From the NCBI RefSeq assembly GCF_003852405.1, contig NZ_QAJM01000010.1:204-64203 (forward strand): 64,000 bases of DNA, given 5' to 3'. Positions 1 through 8,985 of the stretch are shown one piece after another (the stretch's first letter is position 1; the number at the start of each line of letters is the position of its first letter). The position numbers and the translations under genes are program-made. The DNA is from Pseudomonas sp. KBW05 (GTDB lineage Bacteria > Pseudomonadota > Gammaproteobacteria > Pseudomonadales > Pseudomonadaceae). A model generated the notes under the pieces. The model was not told where the DNA came from. It saw nothing but the letters and a program-made list of their open reading frames with translations, and did no database searches.

Positions 1-1203
1 GACCACTGGTTGGTCGGAACCGTTGGAGTTCAGGCCTTCTGGATCAGTAACCGTCAGGTCGATCTTCGGCAGTTGATTGCCGGCGTTAACAAAATCCGCA
101 CCCTTCTGGGTCAGCACAACGTTGTTGCCAACGATGCTGTAGTAGCCGTCGGCGTTGCTGTTGCCAGTGAAGGTGATCGTCAGGCCAGCACGTGGAGTCT
201 CTTCGTCAGTCGCGGTAAAAGTACCGGCGACAGTTCCGACGGCTGCAGAGTTTTCTTCCAGAGTGTTGGCGACAACAGTGATCACCGGCACATCGTTTTG
301 CAGGGTAACCACCGGCTGGTCGGAACCCGTGGAATTAGCGCCCTGAGGGTCGGTAACAGTCAGGTCAATCTTCGGCAGTTGATTGCCGGCATTAACAAAG
401 TCCGCACCCTTCTGGGTCAGCACAACGTTGTTACCAACAATGCTGTAGTAGCCATCGGCGTTGCTGTTGCCCGTAAAGGAAATGGTCAAGCCTTCACGCG
501 GCGTCTCTTCATCGCTAGCAGTGAAAGTACCGGCGACAGTACCCGCAGCAGCAGAGTTCTCTTCCAAGGTGTTCGCAACAACAGTGATCACCGGCACATC
601 GTTTTGCAGGGTGACAACTGGCTGGTCGGAACCCGTGGAGTTCGCGCCCTGAGGGTCTGTAACCGTCAGGTCGATCTTCGGCAATTGATTGCCGGCGTTA
701 ACAAAATCCGCACCCTTCTGGGTCAGCACAACATTGTTGCCAACGATGCTGTAATAGCCGTCTGCGTTGCTGTTACCCGTGAAGGAGATGGTCAGACCTT
801 CACGCGGCGTTTCTTCGTCGGTCGCAGTGAAAGTACCGGCGACGGTGCCCGCTGTAGCAGTGTCTTCAACGATGGTATTGGCAACCACCTCAATCACCGG
901 CACGTCGTTTTGCAGGGTGACGGTCGGCTGGTCCGAACCGGTGGAGTTCAGGCCTTCTGGGTCGGTGACGGTCAGGTCGATCTTCGGCAGTTGATTGCCA
1001 GCATTCACAAAGTCCGCGCCCTTCTGGGTCAGCACAACATTGTTATCGACGATGGCGTAGTAACCGTCTTTGTTGCTGTCGCCCGTAAACGCGATTTTCA
1101 GCTGGTCAGCTGGCGTTTCTGCATCGCGGGCCACAAAGGTGCCCGCCACACTGCCGGCAACGGCGGTGTTTTCGACCAGGGTGTTGCCCGTCACTTCGAT
1201 CAC
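1..1203 (-). repeat. Tandem 306-bp repeats within lapA
   Basis: The sequence starting CCGGCACATCGTTTTGCAGG recurs at 285, 591 and 897, with a more divergent boundary at 1203, giving a period of exactly 306 bp (102 residues). Copies are nearly identical at DNA level and the array continues past the left edge. Each unit encodes a beta-sandwich adhesin repeat containing the words GYYSIV and VVLTQKGADFVNAGNQLPK. This is a coding repeat, not CRISPR. Confidence 0.93.
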
Positions 1204-2625
1204 CGGCGCATCGTTCACCGGCGTCACCGTCACATTCAGCGTGCTGCTGGAGCCGGTGTTGGTGGTGTAGCCAATGGTCGGCACTTCACCGTTGTAATCC
1301 TTGACCGGGGTAAAGGTGTAGGCGCCATCGGCACCAATGGTGATGCTACCTACGCCTTCGATATTTGCAGTTTGACCGGCGTTATAGGTGTTACCGCCCA
1401 CCTGGAAGGTGGCCACGCTCAACACGTTGTCGATGTCGCTGTCGTTGCTCAGTACGTTACCAGTGGCGACGCTATCTTCGGCGATTGTGTTGGTATCCGG
1501 CTTCAATACGCTCGGATCATCAACAGCAACGACGGTGGAAGTTGCTGGCGCCGGGTTGATCGCCAGGTCTTCGTAGTTGCCACCGGTCGCGCCGGTGATC
1601 GTGGCGGTGACGGTAAGGTCTTTGCCATCCGCCAGGTTGGCAGGCGTGTCGACACTGACCGTGCCGGAGGATTTACCGGCTTCGATGGTGATGGTGGTGT
1701 TGTTGGACAGCTTGATGACGACGTCGGTCTGCGCCGGGTTGCTCACGGTCGCGGTGTAGACGATCTGGCCGCCTTCATTCACCGACGGGGTCGCGGTCAG
1801 CGTGACGGTGGTGGTGTCGATGGTGTCGTTGATCTGGGTAACCGCTGGCGCCGGGTCAGTGGTGATGATCAGGTTGCCACCGCCGGCGGTGCCGGTGATG
1901 GTCGCGGAGATCGACGAGGCGTCCAGGTAAGGCGTGTCGTTACCCGCGAACGTGACATTCAGCGCGCCCGAGGTCTGGCCGGCAGCGATCACCACGGAAA
2001 GGCCGTTGGACAAGGTAACGGTCAGGTCGCTGGTTGGAGCCTGGGTGATGAATACGGTGTAGACCACGACGCCACCGGCTTCGGTGATGCTCGGTGTGGC
2101 GGTCAGGGTAATCGTGACGCTGCGCGCATCGGGGCCGTTGGTGTCGGTGGCGCCGGTTTGGGTGGTGCCCACTGCGTCACCGGCATTCAAGCCGGTCGTC
2201 GGGTAGCCGATGGTAGGGTCAACCACACCTGCGGTGGCTTCCAGCACGACAAAGCTGTGGCCGCCGCCAGCAGCGCCGTCGGCGCCGGCAGAGGTCGGGC
2301 CGGCTGCGGTGGCTTCAAGGTCTTGGGTCGGGTCGGCACCGGCAGCGATGGCTTGCTGCAATTCGGCAACGGACGGTGCGGCTTGAGCGGTGGCGGCGCT
2401 GAGGTCGGTAACGGAGTCAGGAGCGTTTGCGCTCCACTGAGTGTCACGGCCCAGATCGATGGTACGGCCATCCGCCAATTCCAGGGACACGGCGCCCGCT
2501 GCGCCCGTATCAACCTGCTCACCGGCGAACAGACGATCCCCTTCTACAAGCAGGCGACGAATCCCTTCCGGGGATACCGCAAACACTTGACCGACAATGC
2601 TTTTGACGACCGCAACGCTGCTCAT
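1..2625 (-). CDS. lapA: LapA-like giant adhesin, N-terminal part (runs off the left edge)
   Basis: N-terminal 875 codons of a large cell-surface adhesin that mediates irreversible attachment and biofilm formation. Translation begins MSSVAVVKSIVGQVFAV, the form of a LapA outer-membrane retention module (about residues 1-105). A TAAG motif follows at residues 106-109; in P. fluorescens LapA the periplasmic protease LapG cuts at a di-alanine in this setting. Two beta-rich (Calx-beta-like) segments follow, then from about residue 475 a run of near-identical 102-residue repeats that continues past the window edge. The ATG at 2625 is preceded by GGAGAG about 7 bases upstream. The gene is divergent from lapEBC, which encode its exporter. 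The C-terminal RTX secretion signal lies outside the window. The regulators lapD and lapG are not in this window. Identification is firm at family level. Confidence 0.9.
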   Translation of the reverse strand, partial: MSSVAVVKSIVGQVFAVSPEGIRRLLVEGDRLFAGEQVDTGAAGAVSLELADGRTIDLGRDTQWSANAPDSVTDLSAATAQAAPSVAELQQAIAAGADPTQDLEATAAGPTSAGADGAAGGGHSFVVLEATAGVVDPTIGYPTTGLNAGDAVGTTQTGATDTNGPDARSVTITLTATPSITEAGGVVVYTVFITQAPTSDLTVTLSNGLSVVIAAGQTSGALNVTFAGNDTPYLDASSISATITGTAGGGNLIITTDPAPAVTQINDTIDTTTVTLTATPSVNEGGQIVYTATVSNPAQTDVVIKLSNNTTITIEAGKSSGTVSVDTPANLADGKDLTVTATITGATGGNYEDLAINPAPATSTVVAVDDPSVLKPDTNTIAEDSVATGNVLSNDSDIDNVLSVATFQVGGNTYNAGQTANIEGVGSITIGADGAYTFTPVKDYNGEVPTIGYTTNTGSSSTLNVTVTPVNDAPVIEVTGNTLVENTAVAGSVAGTFVARDAETPADQLKIAFTGDSNKDGYYAIVDNNVVLTQKGADFVNAGNQLPKIDLTVTDPEGLNSTGSDQPTVTLQNDVPVIEVVANTIVEDTATAGTVAGTFTATDEETPREGLTISFTGNSNADGYYSIVGNNVVLTQKGADFVNAGNQLPKIDLTVTDPQGANSTGSDQPVVTLQNDVPVITVVANTLEENSAAAGTVAGTFTASDEETPREGLTISFTGNSNADGYYSIVGNNVVLTQKGADFVNAGNQLPKIDLTVTDPQGANSTGSDQPVVTLQNDVPVITVVANTLEENSAAVGTVAGTFTATDEETPRAGLTITFTGNSNADGYYSIVGNNVVLTQKGADFVNAGNQLPKIDLTVTDPEGLNSNGSDQPVV

Positions 2626-2966
2626 AAAAGACTCTCCGTGTATTACCGTTCGGGGTATCCATCATGGAGACCGGCCTCATTACCTATGCCGATTCGATAG
2701 CTGGAGTACGTAACTAAGTGTGATAAATTTGGCGTCAATAATTTGTTGTTTAATTCAGCAAATTACTTTTCCGTCAAGGTATTGACCTATTTGGCGCCAT
2801 CCTAAACAATCCGCCCGGTAATGTCACATTGATATTTAATCGGCTCGCGACTTTCTGTTTGGACTACCAGGTTCCTATGACAAGCAGTCATTTCGGTTGC
2901 CAATTCCAATGCAATTTTTCACGTTTGTTGCGTTTTTAAGGCAACCAATCCCGGGGAAACATCAGA
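2626..2966. promoter_or_regulatory. Divergent lapA / lapE intergenic region
   Basis: An AT-rich 341-bp gap separates the divergent starts of lapA and lapE and must hold the promoters of both. I see no strong palindrome in it. A TTGACC at about 2780 followed about 17 bases on by AACAAT is a weak sigma-70-like candidate on the plus strand. lapA in this genus is known to be controlled by c-di-GMP-linked regulators, but no binding site can be assigned by eye. Confidence 0.4.
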
Positions 2967-4319
2967 ATGCGTTTGCACCTCTTTAAAGCCGTGCCGTTTG
3001 CTCTAGCCGCCAGTTTCGTCCAGGCCCAAACCCTGCCTGAAGCGATGCAAGACGCGGTGCAGAACCATCCTGAGATCCAGGCTGCCATCAATGCGCGCAT
3101 TGCCGCTGACTACCAAGTCCGCGAAGCCCAGGGCGGCTACCTGCCTAAAGTGGACCTGTTGGGTGGTTATGGCCGTGAAAGCTCCGACAACACCTCGACC
3201 CGTGCCGCCAGCAACAGCCATGACTGGAAAACCCTGAACCGCGGCGAGTCGACCATCCGCCTGCAACAAAATTTGTTCCAGGGCTTTGGCACCGTCAATG
3301 AAGTCGGCCGCCAACAAGCCACCGCCAACTCCCGCGGCTATGCACTGCTTAATACTTCCGAGCGCACCGCGCTGACCGTCGCCCAGGTGTATCTGGATGT
3401 CTTGACCCGTCGCGAGATGGTGCAACTGGCAGAAGACAACCTGAAAAGCCACGAACGTATTTTTGACCAGATCAAACTGCGCACCAGCCGTGGCGTTGGA
3501 AGAATGGCGGACATGGACCAGGCCGAAGCCCGTCTGGCCCAAGCGCAAAACAACCTGATCACCGAACAGACCAACCTGGCGGACGCCAACACCAACTTCT
3601 TCAGCGTTGTCGGCAAAGAACCGGACCAGCTTGAAAAGCCACAGGGCGTTGTCAGTGGGCTGCCAGCCAGCCTGGATGACGCTCGCCGCCAGATGATTGC
3701 CGACAGCCCAGTGCTGCGCTCGGCCGAATCCGACATCGCCGCCGCCGAAAAGCAGTACGAAGCCGCCAAGTCGACTTTCTACCCGCGTTTTGATGCCGTG
3801 CTGCAACGCTCCGCCAACAACAACGTGGGCGGCGACGAAGGCCATGACAATGGTTATTCCGCGATGCTGAACATGCAGTTCAACCTGTACAACGGCGGTA
3901 GCGACAAGGCCAGCCTGCAATCCAAGGCTTCCCAGGCCACCCAGGCGCTGGACATCCGCAACAACGCCCTGCGCCAGTTGAACGAAGAATTGGGCCTGGC
4001 GTGGAACGCCTACAACAACGCCACCCAACAGGTGCCGATCGCGCAGCAATACGTGGACCGCAGCACCAAAGTTCGCACCTCGTACCAGCAGCAGTTCAGC
4101 CTGGGTGAGCGTACACTGCTCGACTTGCTCGACAGCGAGAACGAACTGTTCACCGCGCAGCAGCGTTTGGCCCAGATCAAAAGCCTGCATATCTACACGC
4201 AGTACCGTATCAAGGCCGACATGGGCCAACTGCTGAAAAGTCAGGGCGTGGTTGCTCCGATGGCATCAGTTGTGCAAAACGATATTAAACCGTCGGTAAA
4301 CCTGCCAGGGATGAACTGA
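2967..4319 (+). CDS. lapE: TolC-family outer-membrane channel of the Lap type I secretion system
   Basis: 450-residue outer-membrane efflux protein with a signal peptide (MRLHLFKAVPFALAASFVQA) and two internally similar halves of long alpha-helical hairpins, as in TolC. Examples are the LPEAMQDAVQNHPEIQAA and VPIAQQYVDRSTKVRTSY segments; the latter leads into FSLGERTLLDLLDSENEL, the second-half TolC signature. It forms the trans-periplasmic exit duct for LapA together with the LapB ATPase and LapC adaptor. The ATG at 2967 has GGGGAA upstream. lapB follows 45 bp downstream, so the three genes form one operon, divergent from their substrate gene. Length is usual for the family. Confidence 0.9.
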   Translation: MRLHLFKAVPFALAASFVQAQTLPEAMQDAVQNHPEIQAAINARIAADYQVREAQGGYLPKVDLLGGYGRESSDNTSTRAASNSHDWKTLNRGESTIRLQQNLFQGFGTVNEVGRQQATANSRGYALLNTSERTALTVAQVYLDVLTRREMVQLAEDNLKSHERIFDQIKLRTSRGVGRMADMDQAEARLAQAQNNLITEQTNLADANTNFFSVVGKEPDQLEKPQGVVSGLPASLDDARRQMIADSPVLRSAESDIAAAEKQYEAAKSTFYPRFDAVLQRSANNNVGGDEGHDNGYSAMLNMQFNLYNGGSDKASLQSKASQATQALDIRNNALRQLNEELGLAWNAYNNATQQVPIAQQYVDRSTKVRTSYQQQFSLGERTLLDLLDSENELFTAQQRLAQIKSLHIYTQYRIKADMGQLLKSQGVVAPMASVVQNDIKPSVNLPGMN

Positions 4320-4364
4320 TTCTTGACGGCGTTGAACCACAAAACCGCTTAAGAGAGAGTCAGC

Positions 4365-6518
4365 TTGGATCCTGAAATTGGTGTGGCGCAACTCAACCAT
4401 GACCCGCGCACTCAGCATGACGACCCATTGCTAGATGGGTTGTTGGCTCTCTGCTCCCTGCATTACAAGCCCGCCAGCCGGGCCATGCTGACCACCGGCT
4501 TGCCGCTGGCAGGCCAGCGCATGAGCGCCGACCTGCTGCCGCGCGCAGCCGCGCGGGCGGGTTTGCAGGGGCGGTTGCTGCAACGCAAGCTGGAACAGAT
4601 CCCCTCCATCGCATTGCCGGCCTTGCTGCTATTAAAGGAAGGGCGCAGTGCGGTGCTGTTGGGCTGGGAGGGTGATACCGCCCGCCTGCTGCTCAGCGAA
4701 AGCGACGGTGGCGAAGTCCACGTCAGCCGTGAAGTGCTGAGTCAAGATTACAGCGGCCGGGTTTTCTTCGCCCAACCGCAGCATAAATTTGACGTGACCA
4801 GCGGCACCCTGATCCCACGCGCTCGCTCGTGGTTCAAAGACACCCTCAAGCGTTCACGCTGGCTGTACGCCGACGCCATCGCCGCGAGCCTGGTGATCAA
4901 CCTGATCGCCCTGGCCGCGCCGTTGTTCGTGATGAACGTGTATGACCGCGTCGTGCCGAACCAGGCCACCGCCACCCTGTGGGTGCTGGCCATCGGTATT
5001 TGCGGCGCCTATCTGTTCGACCTGCTGCTCAAGAGCATGCGCAGCCTGTGCCTGGACCTGGCGGGCAAGAAAACCGACCTGATCATTTCGGCGACGCTGT
5101 TCGAGCGCATCGTCGGCATGTCGATGAAAATGCGCCCGGCGCGCGTCGGCAGCTACGCGTCAAACATCCACGAGTTCCAGGGGATGCGTGACTTCCTCAC
5201 GTCCCTGACCCTCGCCAGCCTGATCGATTTGCCGTTTACCTTGATCATCCTCGGCGTGATCGCGCTGTTGGGCGGCCACCTGGTGTGGATCCCAATCGTC
5301 GCCTTCCCGCTCGCCCTGGGGATCGGCCACTTCCTGCAAAAACCGCTGACCGCGACACTTGAGCGCACCATGGCCCTGGGCGCCGAGCGCCAGTCGAGCC
5401 TGATCGAAACCCTCGCCGGGCTGGATGCGGTGAAGGTCAACAACGCCGAAAGCGAACGCCAATACCAGTGGGAACAAACCATTGGCACCCTCAGCCGCCT
5501 GGAGCTGCGGGTCAAGGTTCTGTCCGGCCTGGCGATGAACATCACGTTGCTGATCCAGCAAGTGGCCGGCGTGGCGATGATCATCTTTGGCGTGTACCAG
5601 ATCATCGACGGCACCCTGAGCATGGGCGGCCTGGTGGCCTGCTACATGCTCAGCGGCCGCGCACTCGGCCCGTTGGCGCAGTTGTCGGGCCTGCTGACGC
5701 GCTACCAGCAAGCCAAGGTGACGATGGTCTCGGTGGACCAGATGATGGAGCTGCCGCAGGAACGCAACTTCGACGAACGCCCCCTCAGCCGCAAGACGCT
5801 GCAAGGCGCGATGACTTTCCGCGAAGTCAATTTCACCTACCCGGACCAGCAGAACCCGGCACTGCGCGGGATCAACCTGAACGTTCGCCCCGGCGAAAAA
5901 ATCGGCATCATCGGCCGCAGCGGCTCGGGCAAAAGCTCGCTGGCCAAGCTGCTGGTGGGCCTGTACCAGCCGGACTCGGGCTCGTTGCTGGTGGACGGTG
6001 TGGATATCCGCCAGATCGACGTCAGCGAGCTGCGCCACAACATCGGCTATGTCGCCCAAGACATCCAACTGCTGGCCGGCACCCTGCGTGACAACCTGGT
6101 CTCGGGTGCGCGCTACGTGGACGATGAAATGGTGCTGCAAGCCGCCGAACTGGCTGGCGTGCATGAATTCGCCAGGCTGCACCCGCAAGGCTACGAGTTG
6201 CAGGTGGGCGAGCGCGGGCAGAACCTCTCCGGCGGCCAACGCCAGAACGTCGCCCTGGCCCGTGCATTGTTGCTCAACCCGCCGATCCTGCTGCTGGACG
6301 AACCGACCAGCGCCATGGACAACACCGGTGAAGAGCGCCTGAAACAGCGCTTGCAAGCCGTCATCGAAAACAAGACGGTGATTCTGGTCACCCACCGCGC
6401 CTCGCTGTTGAGCCTGGTGGATCGCCTGCTGGTGATCGACCGTGGCCAGATACTCGCGGACGGTCCAAAAGCGGCCGTCATGGAAGCGCTGAAAAAGGGG
6501 CAGATCAGTGTTGCTTAA
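4365..6518 (+). CDS. lapB: Type I secretion permease/ATPase LapB
   Basis: 717-residue inner-membrane ABC exporter that powers LapA secretion. The N-terminal ~150 residues resemble a C39-peptidase-like domain of the non-cleaving kind found in RTX exporters; I do not see the catalytic cysteine. A transmembrane domain follows (about 165-450, including VLAIGICGAYLFDLLLKS and LASLIDLPFTLIILGVIALL), then the nucleotide-binding domain. That has a Walker A GRSGSGKSS (about 517-525), the signature LSGGQ (about 620), Walker B ILLLDEPTS (about 640) and a H-loop VTHRASL. The only start fitting the family N-terminus is a TTG at 4365 behind AGAGAGAG, so translation initiation is probably weak. Its end overlaps lapC by 11 bp. 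Confidence 0.92.
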   Translation: MDPEIGVAQLNHDPRTQHDDPLLDGLLALCSLHYKPASRAMLTTGLPLAGQRMSADLLPRAAARAGLQGRLLQRKLEQIPSIALPALLLLKEGRSAVLLGWEGDTARLLLSESDGGEVHVSREVLSQDYSGRVFFAQPQHKFDVTSGTLIPRARSWFKDTLKRSRWLYADAIAASLVINLIALAAPLFVMNVYDRVVPNQATATLWVLAIGICGAYLFDLLLKSMRSLCLDLAGKKTDLIISATLFERIVGMSMKMRPARVGSYASNIHEFQGMRDFLTSLTLASLIDLPFTLIILGVIALLGGHLVWIPIVAFPLALGIGHFLQKPLTATLERTMALGAERQSSLIETLAGLDAVKVNNAESERQYQWEQTIGTLSRLELRVKVLSGLAMNITLLIQQVAGVAMIIFGVYQIIDGTLSMGGLVACYMLSGRALGPLAQLSGLLTRYQQAKVTMVSVDQMMELPQERNFDERPLSRKTLQGAMTFREVNFTYPDQQNPALRGINLNVRPGEKIGIIGRSGSGKSSLAKLLVGLYQPDSGSLLVDGVDIRQIDVSELRHNIGYVAQDIQLLAGTLRDNLVSGARYVDDEMVLQAAELAGVHEFARLHPQGYELQVGERGQNLSGGQRQNVALARALLLNPPILLLDEPTSAMDNTGEERLKQRLQAVIENKTVILVTHRASLLSLVDRLLVIDRGQILADGPKAAVMEALKKGQISVA

Positions 6519-7884
6519 GTCCGGCCCAGGCCGTTGGAAAGATGTGATCTTCCGCTACTTCAAGGGCAGCGACTCGCTGGACGACCAGCCCCTGCCCGAA
6601 GTCGAAAAAGCCCTGATCGACGACGCCCCGCGCATCGTGCGCCTGACCATCTGGGGCGTGATCGGCTTTTTCGTGTTCATGCTGCTGTGGGCCCACTTCG
6701 CGATCATCGACGAAGTGACCAAGGGCGAAGGCAAGGCGATCCCGTCGTCGCGCATCCAGAAGATCCAGAACCTGGAGGGCGGCATCGTCGCCCAGATCTA
6801 TGTGCACGAAGGCCAGATCGTCGAAGCCGGCGCGCCGCTGATCCGCCTGGACGACACGCGTTTTGCCTCCAACGTCGGCGAAACCGAAGCCGAGCGTGTG
6901 TCCATGGAACTGCGTGTGGAGCGCCTCAGCGCGGAAGTCGACGACCGCCCGCTGAAGATCACCGACGCTGCGCGCAAAGCCGTGCCCAATCAGGTCTCCA
7001 ACGAAGAATCGCTGTACGCCAGCCGCCGCCAGCAACTGGCCGACGAAATTGGCGGGCTGCAACAACAGCTGCTGCAACGCCAGCAAGAACTGCGTGAATT
7101 CAGCTCCAAGCAGGACCAGTACCGCAACAGCCTGAACCTGCTGCGCCAGGAGATCGGCATGTCCGAGCCGCTGGTCGCACAGGGCGCCATTTCGCCGGTA
7201 GAAGTCCTGCGCCTCAAGCGCTCGGAAGTTGAAACCCGCGGCATGCTCGACGGCACCACCCTGGCCATCCCCCGCGCCCAGGCGGCGATTAACGAAGTGC
7301 AGCGCAAGGTCGACGAAACCCGCGGCAAGTTCCGCAGCGAAGCCCTCGCCCAGCTGAACGAAGCGCGCACCCTGCTGAGCAAGGCGCAAGCCACCTCCAA
7401 AGGCCTGGAAGACCGCGTCAGCCGCACCATGGTCACCTCGCCCGTACGCGGCATCGTCAAGCAGATGCTGGTCAACACCGTCGGCGGCGTGATCCAGCCC
7501 GGCAGCGACATGGCCGAAGTGGTGCCACTGGACGACACGATCCTGGTCGAAGCCAAGATCCGCCCACAAGACATCGCCTTCCTGCACCCCGGCCAGGAAG
7601 CCATGATCAAATTCACCGCCTACGACTACACCATCTACGGCGGCCTCAAAGGCAAACTCGAACAGATCGGCGCCGACACCGTGATGGATGAAGAGAAGAA
7701 AAACACCTTCTACATCATCAAACTGCGCACCGACCGCAGCCACCTGGGCACGGACGAGAAGCCGCTGCTGATCATCCCGGGCATGGTCGCTTCGGTGGAC
7801 ATCATCACCGGCAAGAAGAGCATCTTGAGCTACCTGCTCAAACCGATCATCAAGTCCCGTGCCGAGGCGATGCACGAGCGTTGA
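6508..7884 (+). CDS. lapC: HlyD-family membrane fusion protein LapC
   Basis: 458-residue periplasmic adaptor of the type I system, linking LapB to LapE. It has a cytoplasmic N-terminus, one membrane span (about residues 48-70, LTIWGVIGFFVFMLLWAHFAI), a lipoyl-like half (GEGKAIPSSRIQKIQNLEGG), a long coiled coil (about 120-290, rich in Q, E, R and L), the second lipoyl half with the HlyD word SPVRGIVKQMLVNTVGGVIQ, and a beta-barrel domain. The start is a GTG at 6508 inside the last codons of lapB, implying translational coupling. It is the last gene of lapEBC. Confidence 0.92.
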   Translation: MLLKSGPGRWKDVIFRYFKGSDSLDDQPLPEVEKALIDDAPRIVRLTIWGVIGFFVFMLLWAHFAIIDEVTKGEGKAIPSSRIQKIQNLEGGIVAQIYVHEGQIVEAGAPLIRLDDTRFASNVGETEAERVSMELRVERLSAEVDDRPLKITDAARKAVPNQVSNEESLYASRRQQLADEIGGLQQQLLQRQQELREFSSKQDQYRNSLNLLRQEIGMSEPLVAQGAISPVEVLRLKRSEVETRGMLDGTTLAIPRAQAAINEVQRKVDETRGKFRSEALAQLNEARTLLSKAQATSKGLEDRVSRTMVTSPVRGIVKQMLVNTVGGVIQPGSDMAEVVPLDDTILVEAKIRPQDIAFLHPGQEAMIKFTAYDYTIYGGLKGKLEQIGADTVMDEEKKNTFYIIKLRTDRSHLGTDEKPLLIIPGMVASVDIITGKKSILSYLLKPIIKSRAEAMHER

Positions 7885-7908
7885 TTGCGGGGAAATAGGG
7901 GGTGGGGA

Positions 7909-7930
7909 TGCGAAAACTTGGGTTTTCGCA
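7909..7930. terminator. Hairpin after lapC
   Basis: TGCGAAAAC (7909-7917) pairs with GTTTTCGCA (7922-7930) around a 4-base loop. There is no T-tract on the plus strand, so it is at best a weak terminator or an mRNA-end stabiliser for lapEBC. Confidence 0.4.
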
Positions 7931-7951
7931 AAAATAGTCAGATTTCAGGGG

Positions 7952-7979
7952 TTTACAGAACCTTGGCAGTCGCTATAAT
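7952..7979 (+). promoter_or_regulatory. Sigma-70 promoter of the tRNA-Thr gene
   Basis: TTTACA (7952-7957) and a perfect TATAAT (7974-7979) are separated by 16 bases. The -10 box ends 13 bases before the tRNA 5' end, as expected for a stable-RNA promoter. Confidence 0.8.
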
Positions 7980-7992
7980 CGTCGCCCAACAC

Positions 7993-8068
<76 letters not shown>

Positions 8069-8078
8069 TATAAGACGA

Positions 8079-8111
8079 AGCCCCTGCAGAAATGCAGGGG
8101 CTTTGTTGTTT
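8079..8111 (+). terminator. Intrinsic terminator after tRNA-Thr
   Basis: AAGCCCCTGCA pairs with TGCAGGGGCTT around a GAAA tetraloop, followed by TGTTGTTTTT. This is a strong factor-independent terminator. Confidence 0.85.
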
Positions 8112-8340
8112 TTGGGGTGTTCATATTCTGTCTGCGCCTGGCGCCCCAGCTGAACAAGCCGGTGAGCCTCTAGAAGTAGCGAAGTCCCGCCTTCAGAGTT
8201 TTATGTAGAATTATGGGTAGCCAATAATTATGGCGTATCGATAAAAGAGCTAATTCATAAGCACATGCCGCTGCGACCCCGAATTTTCGTACACCCATAT
8301 CAGCTTGCCTCCCCATCCTCCGCCCCGCTAACCTCCCCCA
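8112..8340. other. Non-coding stretch at the left end of the island
   Basis: No convincing coding sequence or RNA gene is seen here. It lies between the tRNA terminator and the hairpin-rich element at 8341. Confidence 0.5.
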
Positions 8341-8419
8341 GCCGCTGCAAAATCAGCGGCCGGATGTGGAAGTCCGTACTATGGCTAAAGGCGCTCAAAC
8401 GCCCATGAACACCTGACGG
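8341..8419 (+). ncRNA. Candidate small structured RNA / degenerate leader with terminator
   Basis: Three elements follow one another. A perfect hairpin has GCCGCTG (8341-8347) pairing with CAGCGGC (8354-8360). A copy of TGTGGAAGT and GGCTAAAGG-GCT follows, resembling the leader of the next gene (TGTGGAAGTG and CGCTAAAGGAGCT). A terminator ends it, with AACGCC pairing with GGCGTT followed by eight T. No reading frame sits between them. It may be a stand-alone small RNA or the relic of an earlier copy of the downstream leader. No transcript evidence is available. Confidence 0.35.
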
Positions 8420-8465
8420 CGTTTTTTTTCGCCTGTATTCTTGTGTTATGGCGGCTGTGTGCGGG

Positions 8466-8577
8466 GCACTTCGGTGCGCCGGGTTCCTTTAGCCCCGGTC
8501 TTCCACACCTGCGCACAGCTGCCACCCTCATGTGGAAGTGAGATTGGCAGTTCCTGAATCGCTAAAGGAGCTTCGCC
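8466..8577 (+). promoter_or_regulatory. Structured 5' leader of the DUF6124-like gene
   Basis: Three nested or adjacent helices can be drawn before the start codon: GCAC-TTCG-GTGC (8466-8477), CCGGG (8479-8483) with CCCGG (8494-8498), and CTTCCACA (8500-8507) with TGTGGAAG (8531-8538). The ribosome site AAAGGAGC lies just before the ATG. I recall similar leaders before related Pseudomonas genes, but could not check conservation. Confidence 0.5.
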
Positions 8578-8919
8578 ATGTTCAAGGTCACACCCAACCC
8601 GCCTCAAAACCCAATCGATGCCAAGCTTCATGCTGCAGCGCAGCGAGCGATTGATCATTACTTGCACCCATCAGACGGCGCAGAACCTGCGGCGCATCCA
8701 GGCAGTAATCTGTTCTCCGTTTCGCCCGATGTAGATACCGAAACACTGCTTACTAATGCCGCAGAAACCCTCTCATCAGCCAACGAGATGGTCTCGAATC
8801 TGGCATTTGAGCTGGAAGGATCACAAAGGGCTGTGGCATTGGGGATTCAGCAACTGATCGAGTTGAGTTCAATGCTGGCAGATCGAGCTTTGGAACAAAT
8901 TGCGCCGGCAGCCAGTTAA
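8578..8919 (+). CDS. DUF6124-like (formerly DUF3077-type) small protein
   Basis: 113 residues, no signal peptide or membrane segment. The C-terminal half (about 60-108) is a helical module, ETLLTNAAETLSSANEMVS then SQRAVALGIQQLIELSSML, typical of small Pseudomonas proteins formerly called DUF3077. Function is unknown. The ATG at 8578 follows AAAGGAGCTTCGCC, a good ribosome-binding site. The gene is monocistronic, behind a structured leader and before a strong terminator. Paralogues of this family are commonly scattered in accessory regions of Pseudomonas genomes, which fits its place just inside the island. Confidence 0.75.
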   Translation: MFKVTPNPPQNPIDAKLHAAAQRAIDHYLHPSDGAEPAAHPGSNLFSVSPDVDTETLLTNAAETLSSANEMVSNLAFELEGSQRAVALGIQQLIELSSMLADRALEQIAPAAS

Positions 8920-8932
8920 TTCCGATAGACCA

Positions 8933-8969
8933 AAAAACGCCCCGGACCATCACGGCCTGGGGCGTTTTT
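8933..8969 (+). terminator. Intrinsic terminator
   Basis: AAAAACGCCCC pairs with GGGGCGTTTTT around a loop of about 14 bases. It terminates the DUF6124-like gene and, being symmetrical, could also act on the minus strand for the broken SDR gene. Confidence 0.85.
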
Positions 8970-8985
8970 CATTCAGCTGTATCGC

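Noticed and set aside
1-1203. CRISPR array
   Set aside because: The repeat unit is 306 bp, in frame and coding, with no short repeats or spacers.
10-2700. A very long plus-strand open frame opposite lapA
   Set aside because: It is the antisense shadow of the repetitive adhesin. Its residue mix is His/Val/Gly/Arg-rich and low-complexity, and the minus-strand frame has the recognisable LapA start and repeats.
3003-4229. Long minus-strand frame opposite lapE
   Set aside because: lapE has a signal peptide and TolC motifs; the opposite frame has none and is a GC-driven shadow.
5160-6395. Long minus-strand frame opposite lapB
   Set aside because: The plus strand carries all ABC ATPase motifs; the minus frame is His/Gln-rich low complexity.
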